DNA of 64,000 nucleotides from Micrococcaceae bacterium Sec5.8 (GTDB lineage: Bacteria; Actinomycetota; Actinomycetes; Actinomycetales; Micrococcaceae). The notes under the pieces were generated by a model, which ran no database searches, was not told the origin of the DNA, and saw nothing but the letters and a program-made list of their open reading frames with translations. Location of the stretch: positions 992,001 to 1,056,000 of the forward strand of contig CP143429.1 of NCBI GenBank assembly GCA_039636775.1, written 5' to 3'. This document shows, piece by piece, positions 8,048-16,609 of the stretch. Every line of letters starts with the position of its first letter. Positions within the stretch are counted from its first letter, which is position 1. The position numbers and the translations under genes were made by a program.

Positions 8048-8536
8048 AATGAAAACCTCCACATGGGGGTGGTGTGGGTTGCGCCATTGCAACCGCTGCG
8101 AACAGTCAGGGTGACGAGGTGTAGTACTTCTTGCGATGCGGTAGAGACGTGCGATGCGGAATAAATAACAAAACTTAACGCTTGTGATGTCCGTCACCCT
8201 ATGCGGCCATGTTACAGCCCGTTGGGAGCATTGAATGCCGCCGGGAGCAGGCAAAACATCGCGATCGGATAACAACCGTGAAGCGCGGTAGGTTAAGTGA
8301 TTTACCGCTACTAAAGAAAACTTTTGTTGTTTAGGAGTGCCCCTTAACAGTTGCCGGACCCGCTGCGGGGTGGGACGCGGAGACGGGGCTGGGAGGTCAC
8401 GGTTGGGTTGCGGCCCGGCGGCCGCGGGAACTAACCCTGCCCGTCGACTGTTGGAATTGGTAGCGTGGTGTAACAAGGCACGAAACTTTTCACCACCGGA
8501 CCATCAACCACCCCCTTTATCTGGAGGACACCCGCA
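8048..8536. other. 489-base intergenic region between livH and the BAX inhibitor-1 gene
   Basis: This region separates two divergent genes. It contains the CRP-like site at 8183-8198, AT-rich patches around 8160-8180 and 8300-8335 that probably hold the two promoters, and a GGAGGA ribosome site (8522-8527) for the downstream gene. I could not identify convincing -35/-10 pairs and see no additional gene. Confidence 0.5.
8183..8198. promoter_or_regulatory. CRP/GlxR-like palindrome upstream of livH
   Basis: TGTGATGTCCGTCACC matches TGTGA-N6-TCACA except at the last base. It lies about 136 bases before the livH start and repeats the arrangement seen at livJ, so both halves of the transporter may answer to one CRP-family regulator. 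Confidence 0.58.
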
Positions 8537-9457
8537 ATGGCACTTGGCGGAAACCCAGTCTTCAACGGAAAGAACTTCCGTGGAGCAACCCAGGCACCGC
8601 CTGCCCCGCAGGCGTACGGACGGGCCCCCGGCCAGAACCAGTTCGGCCAGACCCAGACCGGTCACGCCCCGTACGGCCAGACCCAGACCGGCTGGAACGC
8701 TGCCCAGCAGGGTATGACCCAGGACCAGCTCCAGGACATGTACAACCGGCCCGCCGCCGGACCCGCCGACACGGGCCGCATGACCTATGACGACGTGATC
8801 ATGAAAACCGCGGCCTGCCTCGCCGCCGTCATCGCTGGCGCGGCCGTCACCCTCCTGGTGGCAGAGGGCCTGGCCTACATGCTGATGATCGTCGGTGCGA
8901 TCGGCGGCTTTGTACTTGCCCTCGTCAACACGTTCAAGAAGCAGCCCTCCCCGGCGCTCATCCTCGCCTACGCGGGCCTTGAGGGTCTTTTCCTCGGCGG
9001 CCTGACGCGGATCCTGGACAACATGTACCCGGGCGTCGGCCTGCAGGCCGTGATTGGCACCCTGTCTGTCTTCGCCGTGACGCTGGTGCTCTTCAGGAGC
9101 GGCAAGGTCCGTGCCACCCCGAAGGCCATGCGCTTCTTCATGATCGCCATGATCGGCTATGCCGTCTTTGCGCTCATCAACATGGTCATGGTCTGGACAG
9201 GTGCCGTGCAGGAGCCGTTCGGCCTGCGCACCTCGGTGGAAATCTTCGGCATCCCGCTGGGCGTCTTCATCGGTGTCCTGGCTATCGGACTGGCCGCGTT
9301 CTCCCTGATCATGGACTTCACCAGCATCGAAGCCGGCGTCCGCAGCGGCGCCCCGCAGCGCTTCTCCTGGACCGCAGCATTTGGCCTCACGGTGACTCTG
9401 GTGTGGCTGTACGTGGAGATCATCCGCCTCCTGTCCATTCTTCGCGGCAACGACTAA
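8537..9457 (+). CDS. BAX inhibitor-1 / YccA family membrane protein
   Basis: The 306-residue protein has a 75-residue cytoplasmic-looking lead rich in Gln, Gly and Pro, with a short internal repeat built on 'YGQTQTG'. Seven hydrophobic segments from about residue 90 to the end follow. The C-terminal half, including 'GLEGLFLGG' and a conserved acidic residue in 'MDFTSIEAG', is typical of the bacterial BI-1 family, whose members form pH-sensitive calcium leak channels. The bacterial role is uncertain. The start is supported by GGAGGA 9 bases upstream. A good terminator follows, so it is probably monocistronic. Confidence 0.88.
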   Translation: MALGGNPVFNGKNFRGATQAPPAPQAYGRAPGQNQFGQTQTGHAPYGQTQTGWNAAQQGMTQDQLQDMYNRPAAGPADTGRMTYDDVIMKTAACLAAVIAGAAVTLLVAEGLAYMLMIVGAIGGFVLALVNTFKKQPSPALILAYAGLEGLFLGGLTRILDNMYPGVGLQAVIGTLSVFAVTLVLFRSGKVRATPKAMRFFMIAMIGYAVFALINMVMVWTGAVQEPFGLRTSVEIFGIPLGVFIGVLAIGLAAFSLIMDFTSIEAGVRSGAPQRFSWTAAFGLTVTLVWLYVEIIRLLSILRGND

Positions 9458-9491
9458 TTGCAAGCGGCGGCCACGCCGCCGGAGCCTAACC

Positions 9492-9523
9492 AAAAGGGGC
9501 CCTGCCACCAGCGGGCCCCTTTT
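9492..9523 (+). terminator. Intrinsic terminator after the BI-1 gene
   Basis: Arms 9492-9502 and 9513-9523 (AAAAGGGGCCC with its complement) form an 11-bp perfect stem ending in TTTT, with a 10-base loop. Confidence 0.9.
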
Positions 9524-9688
9524 GCGTACCCCGGGCTCAGCGCCCCGGGGTTGGCGTCCCGGGGTTGGCGCCGGCGGGTGGCCAGGCCAAGCCGGAGCGC
9601 CATGGCGGGCCGGTGGCGGGCCCGAATATGTGCGGGTCATTGGACCCGCGGTATACGGCGCGGCGTGCGGCTGGGTACGGTGGTGACC

Positions 9689-10669
9689 ATGAACCCGCTG
9701 CCCCCTGCCCCCTCCGACCCACCCCAGCTCGACGGCCCCGACGACCCCGCCCCGCAGACGTCTGCCCGGCGTTATGCTTCCGGCCGTCAATACGAACTGC
9801 GCCGCGGTGATGCGCTCGCCGTCGTCACCGAACTGGCGGCCGGGCTGAGGCTTTACAGCCGTGGCGGGATGCAGTTGACGGAAAGTTACGGGGACGGGGA
9901 AATTTCGCCCGGCGCGTCCGGCATCACGCTGGCGCCGTGGGCGAACCGGGTGGAAGACGGTGTCTGGTACCTCAACGGCAAGAAACAGCAGCTGGACATC
10001 ACGGAAGTATCCCGCAACAACGCCAGCCACGGGCTGCTGCGCAACGCCGCCTACGAGCTCGTCGACGAAGCCGAATTTTCCGTCACCCTCGAAGCGGCCG
10101 TGTTCCCCCAGCACGGCTATCCGTTCCTGCTGCGCCATCGGGTGCAGTACGAACTCGCCGAGGACCTGGGCCTCGTGGTCCGGCAGCAGCTGACCAACGA
10201 CGCAGAGCGACCGGCGCCCTTCGTCCTGGGCGCCCACCCCTACCTCCGGCTGGGGGACGTGCCCAGCGAGGAGCTGACCATCACCGTCCGTGCCGCCACA
10301 CGGCTGGTCACGGACGAGCGTTTGATTCCGCGCTCGGCGGAAGCGGTCGGCGGCACCTTCGACCTCCGCGCCGGGAAGCCCGTGGAAGCCCTGGATCTCG
10401 ATTCCGCCTACACCGATCTGGAGTTCGACGACGGCGCTGCCCGCCACACGCTGGCCGCGCCGGACGGCCGCAGCGTGAGCCTCTGGCAGGACACGAACTG
10501 TCCTTACACCCACGTCTTTGTCACTACCGAGTTCCCCGGCCGGACCAAGGCGGTGGCGATCGAACCGATGACGGGGCCGGCCAACGCCTTCAACAGCGGC
10601 GATGGTCTCCGCTGGCTGGCCCCGGGGGAGCGGTTCGCCATGACCTGGGGTATCAGCGCCACCCTTTAG
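9689..10669 (+). CDS. Aldose 1-epimerase family protein
   Basis: The 326-residue product is read from ATG 9689. An open frame continues upstream to 9458, but it crosses the preceding terminator and encodes no recognisable domain. Family features are an Arg in 'WANRVEDG' (about 86-93), the catalytic-type histidines in 'NASHGLLRN' and 'LGAHPYL', and the catalytic Glu in 'AIEPMTGPANAFNSG' near residue 296. Such enzymes interconvert alpha and beta anomers of sugars such as glucose or galactose, feeding galE-type pathways; galE itself is 18 kb away. The actual sugar is not deducible. The first 30 residues are Pro-rich and may be unstructured. Confidence 0.87.
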   Translation: MNPLPPAPSDPPQLDGPDDPAPQTSARRYASGRQYELRRGDALAVVTELAAGLRLYSRGGMQLTESYGDGEISPGASGITLAPWANRVEDGVWYLNGKKQQLDITEVSRNNASHGLLRNAAYELVDEAEFSVTLEAAVFPQHGYPFLLRHRVQYELAEDLGLVVRQQLTNDAERPAPFVLGAHPYLRLGDVPSEELTITVRAATRLVTDERLIPRSAEAVGGTFDLRAGKPVEALDLDSAYTDLEFDDGAARHTLAAPDGRSVSLWQDTNCPYTHVFVTTEFPGRTKAVAIEPMTGPANAFNSGDGLRWLAPGERFAMTWGISATL

Positions 10670-10726
10670 CGGGGAGCGGGCACGGCGGGGTTTCGCATCC
10701 GGGCCGGGCTGGGGAATCATGGGGCT

Positions 10727-11944
10727 ATGACGCCAGCTGACGACGCCGCCCCGCTGACCCCCCCGCCCGCCGCCGTACCCGCTACCGCACCCGCCGGCGC
10801 AGTCCCCGCGCCGGCGCGACCGGTCACCGACCGCGAAATCGACCAGGACATCCCCTACGGCGTGCGGATCGCCGCCTCCTGGTCCTGGCGCCTCGGACTC
10901 ATCATTCTCGTGGCGGGCGCCCTGGTATGGCTGCTCAGCAGAGTCAGCTTCCTCCTGATCCCGGTGATGGTGGCTGCCCTGCTGGCCGGCCTGCTGGCAC
11001 CGGTGAAAAGGTCGTTGCGGCGGAACCGTGTCCCCAACGGGTTGGCCGTCGCCATCACCATCCTGGGCTTTATCGGCCTGATCGGCGGGGCCCTTGCCCT
11101 CGTGGGACGGCAGCTCGCCTCCGGCTTCTCCGAGCTATGGAGCCAGGCGCTGACGGGCATCCAAAAGATCCAGACCTGGCTCGCCGACGGTCCCCTGCAC
11201 CTGACCGCAGCCCAAATCGACCAGTACCTCAAAGATGCCACCGACGCGCTGCAGAACAACAGCAGCAGCATCCTCAGCGGAGCACTTTCTTTTGGCAGCA
11301 CCGCGGGGCACTTCGCCGCGGGACTGGTCCTGGCGCTGTTCATCCTCATTTTCTTCCTGCTGGAAGGGGACCGCATCTGGGCGTTCCTCGTGCGGCTGCT
11401 GCCACGGAAGGCCCGCGCCGCGACGGACGGCGCCGGCCGGGTGGGCTGGTCCTCGATGGTGAGCTACGCCCGGATCCAGATGTTCGTTGCGTTCGTGGAC
11501 GCGGTCGGAATCGGCGTCGGCGCGGCCATCATTGGCGTACCCCTTGCGCTGCCGCTGGGCGTTCTGGTGTTCCTGGGCTCCTTCATTCCGATCATCGGCG
11601 CCCTCGTGACCGGCTCGGTCGCGGTGCTGCTGGCCCTCGTCGCCAACGGGTGGGTAAACGCCCTGATCATGTTGGGCATCGTTTTGCTGGTCCAGCAGCT
11701 GGAGAGCCACATCCTCCAGCCGCTGGTCATGGGCAAGGCCGTCTCGCTGCATCCCGTGTCCGTCATTCTGGCTGTCGCCGCCGGTTCCTACCTCGCCGGC
11801 ATCCCCGGCGCCCTGTTCTCCGTTCCCATCCTCGCCGTAGCAAACTCGTCGGTTCGCTACATTGCCGGGAGAACGTGGGAACATGAAAGTGTGCCGGCTC
11901 GAGCTACGATCCCAGGAACGAAGCCTGAGCCTGACAACGCCTGA
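10727..11944 (+). CDS. AI-2E family transporter (PerM/TqsA-like)
   Basis: This 405-residue membrane protein has a Pro/Ala-rich cytoplasmic N-terminus (1-45) and about eight hydrophobic segments. It carries the family's conserved 'GSFIPIIGALVTG' (about 285-297) and 'QQLESHILQPLVMGKAVSLHP' (about 324-344). Relatives export the quorum signal AI-2 or act as sodium/proton antiporters, so substrate is open. It lies 21 bases before ilvA on the same strand and may be co-transcribed with it. Confidence 0.88.
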   Translation: MTPADDAAPLTPPPAAVPATAPAGAVPAPARPVTDREIDQDIPYGVRIAASWSWRLGLIILVAGALVWLLSRVSFLLIPVMVAALLAGLLAPVKRSLRRNRVPNGLAVAITILGFIGLIGGALALVGRQLASGFSELWSQALTGIQKIQTWLADGPLHLTAAQIDQYLKDATDALQNNSSSILSGALSFGSTAGHFAAGLVLALFILIFFLLEGDRIWAFLVRLLPRKARAATDGAGRVGWSSMVSYARIQMFVAFVDAVGIGVGAAIIGVPLALPLGVLVFLGSFIPIIGALVTGSVAVLLALVANGWVNALIMLGIVLLVQQLESHILQPLVMGKAVSLHPVSVILAVAAGSYLAGIPGALFSVPILAVANSSVRYIAGRTWEHESVPARATIPGTKPEPDNA

Positions 11945-11965
11945 GCCGTAGAAGGAGATTAGTTC

Positions 11966-13204
11966 GTGAACACCCTTGAGAGCCTGCCCGTCACGTTGGA
12001 CGATGTCCTGGAGGCGCAGAAGCTGCTCGACGGGATCATTACGCGGACGCCGGTTGAATCCTCCCGCGCCCTGGGCAGCATGGTGGGCGGCGAGGTGGTC
12101 CTCAAATGCGAGAACCTGCAGCGGGCCGGCTCCTTCAAAGTCCGCGGCGCCTATGTCCGGATGGCCAAGCTTTCCCCGGCCGAGAAAAAGCGCGGGGTGG
12201 TGGCGGCGTCAGCCGGCAATCACGCCCAGGGAGTGGCCGTCGCGGCCAAAAGCCTGGGCATCAAGGCCCGCATCTACATGCCGCTCGGCGTCGCTCTGCC
12301 CAAACTTGCCGCGACCCGCAGCCACGGGGCCGAAGTGGTCCTGCACGGCCACAACGTTGACGAGGCCCTCGCCGAGGCGAAGCGTTACGCCGACGAGACC
12401 GGTGCCGTCTTCGTCCACCCCTTTGACGACGTCGACGTCGTCGCCGGCCAGGGCACCGTAGGACTGGAAATCCTCGAACAGATCCCATATGTGGATACCA
12501 TCCTGATGGGCGTCGGCGGCGGCGGACTGCTGGCCGGCGTGGCCGTCGCCGTGAAGGCCCGGGCCAAGGAGCTCGGCCGGGAGATCCGCATCATCGGAGT
12601 CCAGGCCGAAAACGCGGCCGCCTACCCGCCCTCGCTCGCCGCGGATGCCCTGGTGCCGCTCAAACGCGTCTCCACCATGGCCGACGGCATCGCCGTCGGC
12701 CGGCCCGGCCAGTTGCCGTTCAGCATCATCCGGGAACTCGTCGACGACGTCGTCACCGTCAGCGAGGACGCTCTGGCAAGGGCTCTGATCTTCCTGCTGG
12801 AACGGGCCAAGATGGTGGTCGAACCAGCCGGGGCCGTGGGCGTGGCGGCACTCATGGAAGGCAAGATCGAGAACCCCGGAACTGTGGCCGTGGTGCTCTC
12901 CGGCGGCAACATTGACCCCATGCTGATGCTTAAAGTCATCCAGCGCGGTCTCTCCGCCGCGGGCCGGTACATGACAGTCCGCATGATGCTGGATGACCGC
13001 CCCGGATCGCTGGCCACCATCGCCCGGATCATCGCCGAGAACGACGCCAACGTCACTGGCCTGGACCACACCCGCGTGGGCGGTTCGATCAGCATGGGCG
13101 ATGTGTCCATCACCGTTAACCTGGAAACCAAGGGCCACGAACACTGCGAGCAGGTCCTCGCGGCGCTTCGGGCCGAGGGCTTCCAGCCGATCGTGGTGCA
13201 CTAG
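11966..13204 (+). CDS. ilvA: Threonine ammonia-lyase with C-terminal ACT domain
   Basis: The 412-residue PLP enzyme converts threonine to 2-oxobutyrate and ammonia, the first step of isoleucine synthesis, or degrades Thr/Ser. The PLP lysine is K58 in 'GSFKVRGA', and the phosphate-binding glycine loop is GVGGGGLLAG (about 180-189). Residues about 330-412 form a single ACT domain. This single-ACT layout is shared by many actinobacterial IlvA proteins and differs from the two regulatory domains of the E. coli enzyme. The GTG start has AGGAG 11 bases before it. The rhomboid gene follows after 10 bases. Confidence 0.92.
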   Translation: MNTLESLPVTLDDVLEAQKLLDGIITRTPVESSRALGSMVGGEVVLKCENLQRAGSFKVRGAYVRMAKLSPAEKKRGVVAASAGNHAQGVAVAAKSLGIKARIYMPLGVALPKLAATRSHGAEVVLHGHNVDEALAEAKRYADETGAVFVHPFDDVDVVAGQGTVGLEILEQIPYVDTILMGVGGGGLLAGVAVAVKARAKELGREIRIIGVQAENAAAYPPSLAADALVPLKRVSTMADGIAVGRPGQLPFSIIRELVDDVVTVSEDALARALIFLLERAKMVVEPAGAVGVAALMEGKIENPGTVAVVLSGGNIDPMLMLKVIQRGLSAAGRYMTVRMMLDDRPGSLATIARIIAENDANVTGLDHTRVGGSISMGDVSITVNLETKGHEHCEQVLAALRAEGFQPIVVH

Positions 13205-13214
13205 GGCGCCGGCG

Positions 13215-13838
13215 ATGCTGGATTCACTTCCCCACGGCGACCCCCGGGCCGGCGACACTCCCGCAGGGCGCGCACGCACGGGTCTGCTGGTGGTCGGCGG
13301 GTTTGTGCTGGTCCTGTACGTCATTGAGTTCATCAACGCCCTCCTGCTCCATTCCTTGAACGGCGTCTTCGGACTGCGCCCCCGCCGCTTGGACGGGATC
13401 CTGGACATCCTGACGTTCCCGCTGCTGCATGCCAACCTGGGGCACCTGCTCTCCAACACGCTGCCGCTGATCATTTTCGGGTTCCTGGTGTTGCTCTCCG
13501 GGGTCCGGGTGTTCCTGACCACCCTGGCGCTGAGCTGGCTGGCCTCCGGAGTGGTGGTATGGCTCATTGGCGGGTTCAATGTGACCGTCGGGTCGTCCGG
13601 CCTGGTCTTCGGCCTCTTCGCGTTCCTGCTGGTCCGGGGCTTCGTTAACCGCAGCTGGTGGCAGATTCTGCTGTCCGTGGTGCTGTTCCTGAGCTACGGC
13701 GGGATACTTTTCGGCGTGCTGCCCACGCTGGTGGGCTACGTCTCATGGCAGGCCCACCTCGGCGGCGCCCTCGGCGGAGTGCTCGCCGCGCTGCTCCTCA
13801 GTGTGCCCCGGACGGGAGCCCGGCTCCGGCGGCAATAG
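13215..13838 (+). CDS. Rhomboid family intramembrane serine protease
   Basis: The 207-residue protein has about six membrane helices. The catalytic pair is visible: Ser128 in GSSG (the GxSG motif) and His181 in 'SWQAHLGG'. The helix-2 'HANLGHLLSN' motif (72-81) supplies the oxyanion-site His and Asn. Rhomboids cut transmembrane segments of other proteins within the membrane. The ATG at 13215 is 10 bases after ilvA, implying an operon; the functional link is unclear. The open frame extends into ilvA, but that part is an out-of-frame shadow. Confidence 0.92.
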   Translation: MLDSLPHGDPRAGDTPAGRARTGLLVVGGFVLVLYVIEFINALLLHSLNGVFGLRPRRLDGILDILTFPLLHANLGHLLSNTLPLIIFGFLVLLSGVRVFLTTLALSWLASGVVVWLIGGFNVTVGSSGLVFGLFAFLLVRGFVNRSWWQILLSVVLFLSYGGILFGVLPTLVGYVSWQAHLGGALGGVLAALLLSVPRTGARLRRQ

Positions 13839-13914
13839 CCGCAGGCACCACATGACCGGAGGCACGACGGGCGTATAACGACGTAACTGGAGGCACGAAG
13901 GGCCGGACAACGCA

Positions 13915-13942
13915 GAAAGTCCCCGCCATGGCGGGGACTTTC
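13915..13942. terminator. Bidirectional terminator between the rhomboid gene and greA
   Basis: This is a near-perfect palindrome: arms 13915-13927 and 13930-13942 (GAAAGTCCCCGCC and complement). It sits between convergent genes and would serve both strands. Confidence 0.85.
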
Positions 13943-13967
13943 CGGTGGACAGGCGTGGGACCAGTGG

Positions 13968-14462
13968 TCAGCCGACGTAAGGCTTGGCGGAGATGATCTC
14001 CACCGGGATGTCCTTGCCGTTCGGGGCGGTGTAGCTGAGCTTGTCGCCCTCCTTGTGGCCGACGATGGCCGCACCCAGGGGCGACTTTTCGCTGAAGACG
14101 TCCAGATCCGAGTCACCGGCGATTTCCCGTGAGCCGAGGAGGAAGGTTTCCTCGTCGCCGGCGATCTTGGCAACGACGATCATGCCGGGCTCGACGATTC
14201 CGTCATCAGCCGGGGATTCGCCCACATGGGCGTCCCGGAGCAATGCGGTCAGCTGGCGGATGCGGGCTTCAATCTTGCCCTGCTCCTCTTTGGCGGCGTG
14301 GTAGCCGCCGTTTTCTTTGAGGTCGCCTTCCTGGCGCGCGGCCTCGATCTTCTGGACAATTTCTGCCCGGCCGGGGCCGGAGAGGTGGTCCAGCTCTGCC
14401 TTCAGGCGGTCAAAAGCTTCCTGGGTAAGCCAAGCTGCAGTTGCGCTGTTGGTGGTAGACAC
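13968..14462 (-). CDS. greA: Transcription elongation factor GreA
   Basis: The 164-residue protein has the GreA N-terminal coiled coil (WLTQEAFDRLKAELDHL through the region with 'GDLKENGGYHAAKEEQ', which carries the acidic tip residues) and the C-terminal FKBP-like domain. It rescues backtracked RNA polymerase by stimulating transcript cleavage. I chose GTG 14462 over ATG 14483 because AAGGAG lies inside the longer version, 6 bases before the GTG. A good promoter lies about 100 bases upstream. The greA-DUF4307-mca order is conserved in actinobacteria. Confidence 0.95.
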   Translation of the reverse strand: MSTTNSATAAWLTQEAFDRLKAELDHLSGPGRAEIVQKIEAARQEGDLKENGGYHAAKEEQGKIEARIRQLTALLRDAHVGESPADDGIVEPGMIVVAKIAGDEETFLLGSREIAGDSDLDVFSEKSPLGAAIVGHKEGDKLSYTAPNGKDIPVEIISAKPYVG

Positions 14463-14557
14463 GGACTTCTCCTTTATGGTCAAACAAGCAAAGACCCCGC
14501 CACGGTGGCCACTTGTGGAACTCAGTAACCAGCTCAGCGGGGCAAAGGTATTGATCC

Positions 14558-14585
14558 ATTGTAGTCAATCCCGTGGATATACCAA
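14558..14585 (-). promoter_or_regulatory. Probable greA promoter
   Basis: Read on the minus strand, TTGGTA (14585-14580), a 16-base spacer and TACAAT (14563-14558) resemble a housekeeping sigma promoter. It lies about 95 bases before the greA start. Confidence 0.6.
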
Positions 14586-14647
14586 AGATGGCTGCGGCGT
14601 GCATCACATAGTGTTGTGCGGGTTCCATCCGGCTGCAGGCCGGGCGG

Positions 14648-15106
14648 CTAGCTCCCTGCGTCGGGGATCCAGCAACTGTCGACGACGCCGGAGACGGCCT
14701 GGGACTCGGTGCGCAGCGTCGCCCGGTGGGCCGTGGTGCGTCCGCCGTCGGTGCCGGCGTCCACGGCATTGGGAGCGATGTCCACGACTTTCCAGCCGAC
14801 GACGGCGAACTTGGCGTCCATTGCCTTCACCGAACATTTGGCAGCCGTGGACGGTTCCTTGGTGACCTGGAAATCGACCTCCGCGAGGGTGGCGTCAGGC
14901 GTGCTGTAGCCGATGTCCTTGAAGGTGACGCTTTCCGTCGCATTGGACGTTGAGATCCAGACCATGAAGGCTATCCCGGCCGCAATGGCGAGGACCAGGA
15001 CGATGCGCTTGGCCTTGCCGCTGAGCGTCCGCTTTTGACCGCCGTAACGATTGGCTAGGCTGGGAGATGCCGGCGCGGGCGCGGCAGGCTGATCCTTGGA
15101 AGTCAC
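14648..15106 (-). CDS. DUF4307 family membrane protein
   Basis: This 152-residue protein has a short Pro-rich cytoplasmic start, one membrane helix (about 34-52, IVLVLAIAAGIAFMVWI) and an extracytoplasmic domain ending in 'SCWIPD'. The layout and its position between greA and mca match DUF4307, a family of unknown role found across actinobacteria at this locus. Two cysteines in the outer part (near 90 and 144) could pair. It diverges from mca. Confidence 0.85.
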   Translation of the reverse strand: MTSKDQPAAPAPASPSLANRYGGQKRTLSGKAKRIVLVLAIAAGIAFMVWISTSNATESVTFKDIGYSTPDATLAEVDFQVTKEPSTAAKCSVKAMDAKFAVVGWKVVDIAPNAVDAGTDGGRTTAHRATLRTESQAVSGVVDSCWIPDAGS

Positions 15107-15234
15107 CAGTCCAGTTTAGTGTGGATTGGAGCGGGTCTTCGCCGCGTCCTCCATCCGGCGGTTGCACCGCTACGTCTATGTCTGTAGATCAAACCCGTTG
15201 ATGAAACCTGTAACGAAAGAGGAACCGTCCCACG

Positions 15235-16140
15235 ATGACCGCGTCCACCAGCCCGTCAGCGCCGCTTCGGCTGTTGGCTGTCCATGCTCATCCCGACGAC
15301 GAATCCAGCAAGGGCGCCGCCACAATGGCCATGTATGCCGCGGCCGGCGTCGACGTCCTGGTGGCCACCTGCACGGACGGCTCACGCGGTGACATCCAGA
15401 ACCCTGCGATGGAGGGCATGCCGCACCCCAAGCGCGACATGGCCGGAGCGCGCCGGCTGGAGATGGAACACGCTGCCTCGGTCCTCGGCGTCCGTCAGCG
15501 CTGGCTGGGCTTCGTTGATTCCGGGTTGCCGGAGGGCGATCCGCTGCCGCCGCTGCCGGCGGGATCCTTCGCGACACTGCCGCTGGAACGGGCGGCCGCT
15601 CCGCTGGTCCGGCTGGTCCGCCGTTTCAAGCCGCAGGTCATCCTGAGCTACGACGAAAACGGCGGCTACCCGCACCCGGACCACATCATGGCGCACCGGG
15701 TTGCCGTGGAGGCTTTCGAGGCCGCGGGGGACCCTGCCCGGTATCCGGGAACCGGGGAGGCCTGGGCGCCCAGCAAGCTCTACTACGATCGCGCCTTCAG
15801 TCCTGAGCGTTTCCGCGCCCTGCATTTCGCGCTGGAGAATGCCGGACTGCAGTCGCCCTACGCCGAACGCCTGGCCGCCTGGCTGGAAGCGGACGCCGAA
15901 GGCCACACCCCGCCTGCGCCGACGCACGCCACGACCACCCAGATCGAGTGCGGGGATTACTTCGAAGCGCGCGATGACGCACTGCGCGCCCACCGTACCC
16001 AGGTGGACCCTGAGGGATTCTTCTTCGCCGTCTCACCGGCCATGCAGCGCCGCGTCTGGCCGTGGGAGGACTACTCCCTGATCCAGTCGCGGGTCTCCGC
16101 CGAACAGCCGGAGAAGGACTTCTTCGCCGGGCTAAGATAG
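15235..16140 (+). CDS. mca: Mycothiol S-conjugate amidase
   Basis: The 301-residue PIG-L/LmbE-fold zinc hydrolase shows the metal motif HAHPDDE (17-23) and HPDH (147-150). Mca cleaves mycothiol conjugates of toxins, giving a mercapturic acid for export and a fragment for mycothiol resynthesis. The paralogue MshB has a related fold. The choice of Mca rests on the 'CTDGSRGDIQNP' segment and on the greA-DUF4307 neighbourhood that carries mca in mycobacteria. It diverges from DUF4307 across 128 bases; AGAGGAA at 15219 is the likely ribosome site. Confidence 0.9.
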   Translation: MTASTSPSAPLRLLAVHAHPDDESSKGAATMAMYAAAGVDVLVATCTDGSRGDIQNPAMEGMPHPKRDMAGARRLEMEHAASVLGVRQRWLGFVDSGLPEGDPLPPLPAGSFATLPLERAAAPLVRLVRRFKPQVILSYDENGGYPHPDHIMAHRVAVEAFEAAGDPARYPGTGEAWAPSKLYYDRAFSPERFRALHFALENAGLQSPYAERLAAWLEADAEGHTPPAPTHATTTQIECGDYFEARDDALRAHRTQVDPEGFFFAVSPAMQRRVWPWEDYSLIQSRVSAEQPEKDFFAGLR

Positions 16141-16249
16141 TTGCACAGGCCATTTCTATGACGCGTAGAAGACGTTGTGGAAACACTTCCCACGCAGCCC
16201 GCGGTTCGTCCTCCCGGGCCGCCGCCCAGCCCCACAGAAGGTCCTTACC

Positions 16250-16609
16250 GTGCACTCCTTGCTCATCGCCCTGGCCACCTCCCCGGCTCCCGCACCCTCG
16301 CCGTCGCTGCGCGAGGGGCTGACCCAGGACCAGGTGACGCCCGGGTTGCTGGGCTTCCTCCTGACCGCCTTCATCGTGGTGCTTACGGCCCTCTTGATCG
16401 TGGACATGGTCCGCCGTGTCCGCAGGGTCCGGTACCGCGCCCAGGTGGAGGAGGAGCGCATGGCCGCCGGCGGGGATGAGTTCGAGAACACCGCCGCGGA
16501 CCCTGCCGCCACGCAGTCCGCTCCGGAACGTGGGCCGGCACCGGATTCCGCCGGCCGGCCGGGCCCCCGGCCGGACGCCGACGGAGGTCCGGGGTCCGCT
16601 AGCCGCTGA
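16250..16609 (+). CDS. Small single-helix membrane protein downstream of mca
   Basis: The 119-residue product is read from GTG 16250, since upstream in-frame codons encode no plausible domain. It has a possible N-terminal signal-like segment, one strong membrane helix (about residues 26-48, LLGFLLTAFIVVLTALLIVDM), a basic stop-transfer sequence and an acidic/Pro-rich tail. It occupies the position of M. tuberculosis Rv1083, another small membrane protein after mca, but no function is known. The stop abuts the HAD remnant that follows. Confidence 0.6.
   Translation: MHSLLIALATSPAPAPSPSLREGLTQDQVTPGLLGFLLTAFIVVLTALLIVDMVRRVRRVRYRAQVEEERMAAGGDEFENTAADPAATQSAPERGPAPDSAGRPGPRPDADGGPGSASR

Noticed and set aside
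8048..8476. N-terminal extension of livH upstream of TTG 8047
   Set aside because: It would put 143 non-hydrophobic, low-similarity residues before the signal peptide, and the good ribosome site lies just before 8047.
9458..9688. Extra N-terminus on the aldose epimerase
   Set aside because: This in-frame stretch includes the BI-1 terminator and encodes no family-like sequence; ATG 9689 fits the family.
8504..10720. Very long minus-strand reading frame (738 codons) antisense to the BI-1 and aldose epimerase genes
   Set aside because: It has no recognisable domain, spans two plus-strand genes and a terminator, and long antisense frames are expected in high-GC DNA.
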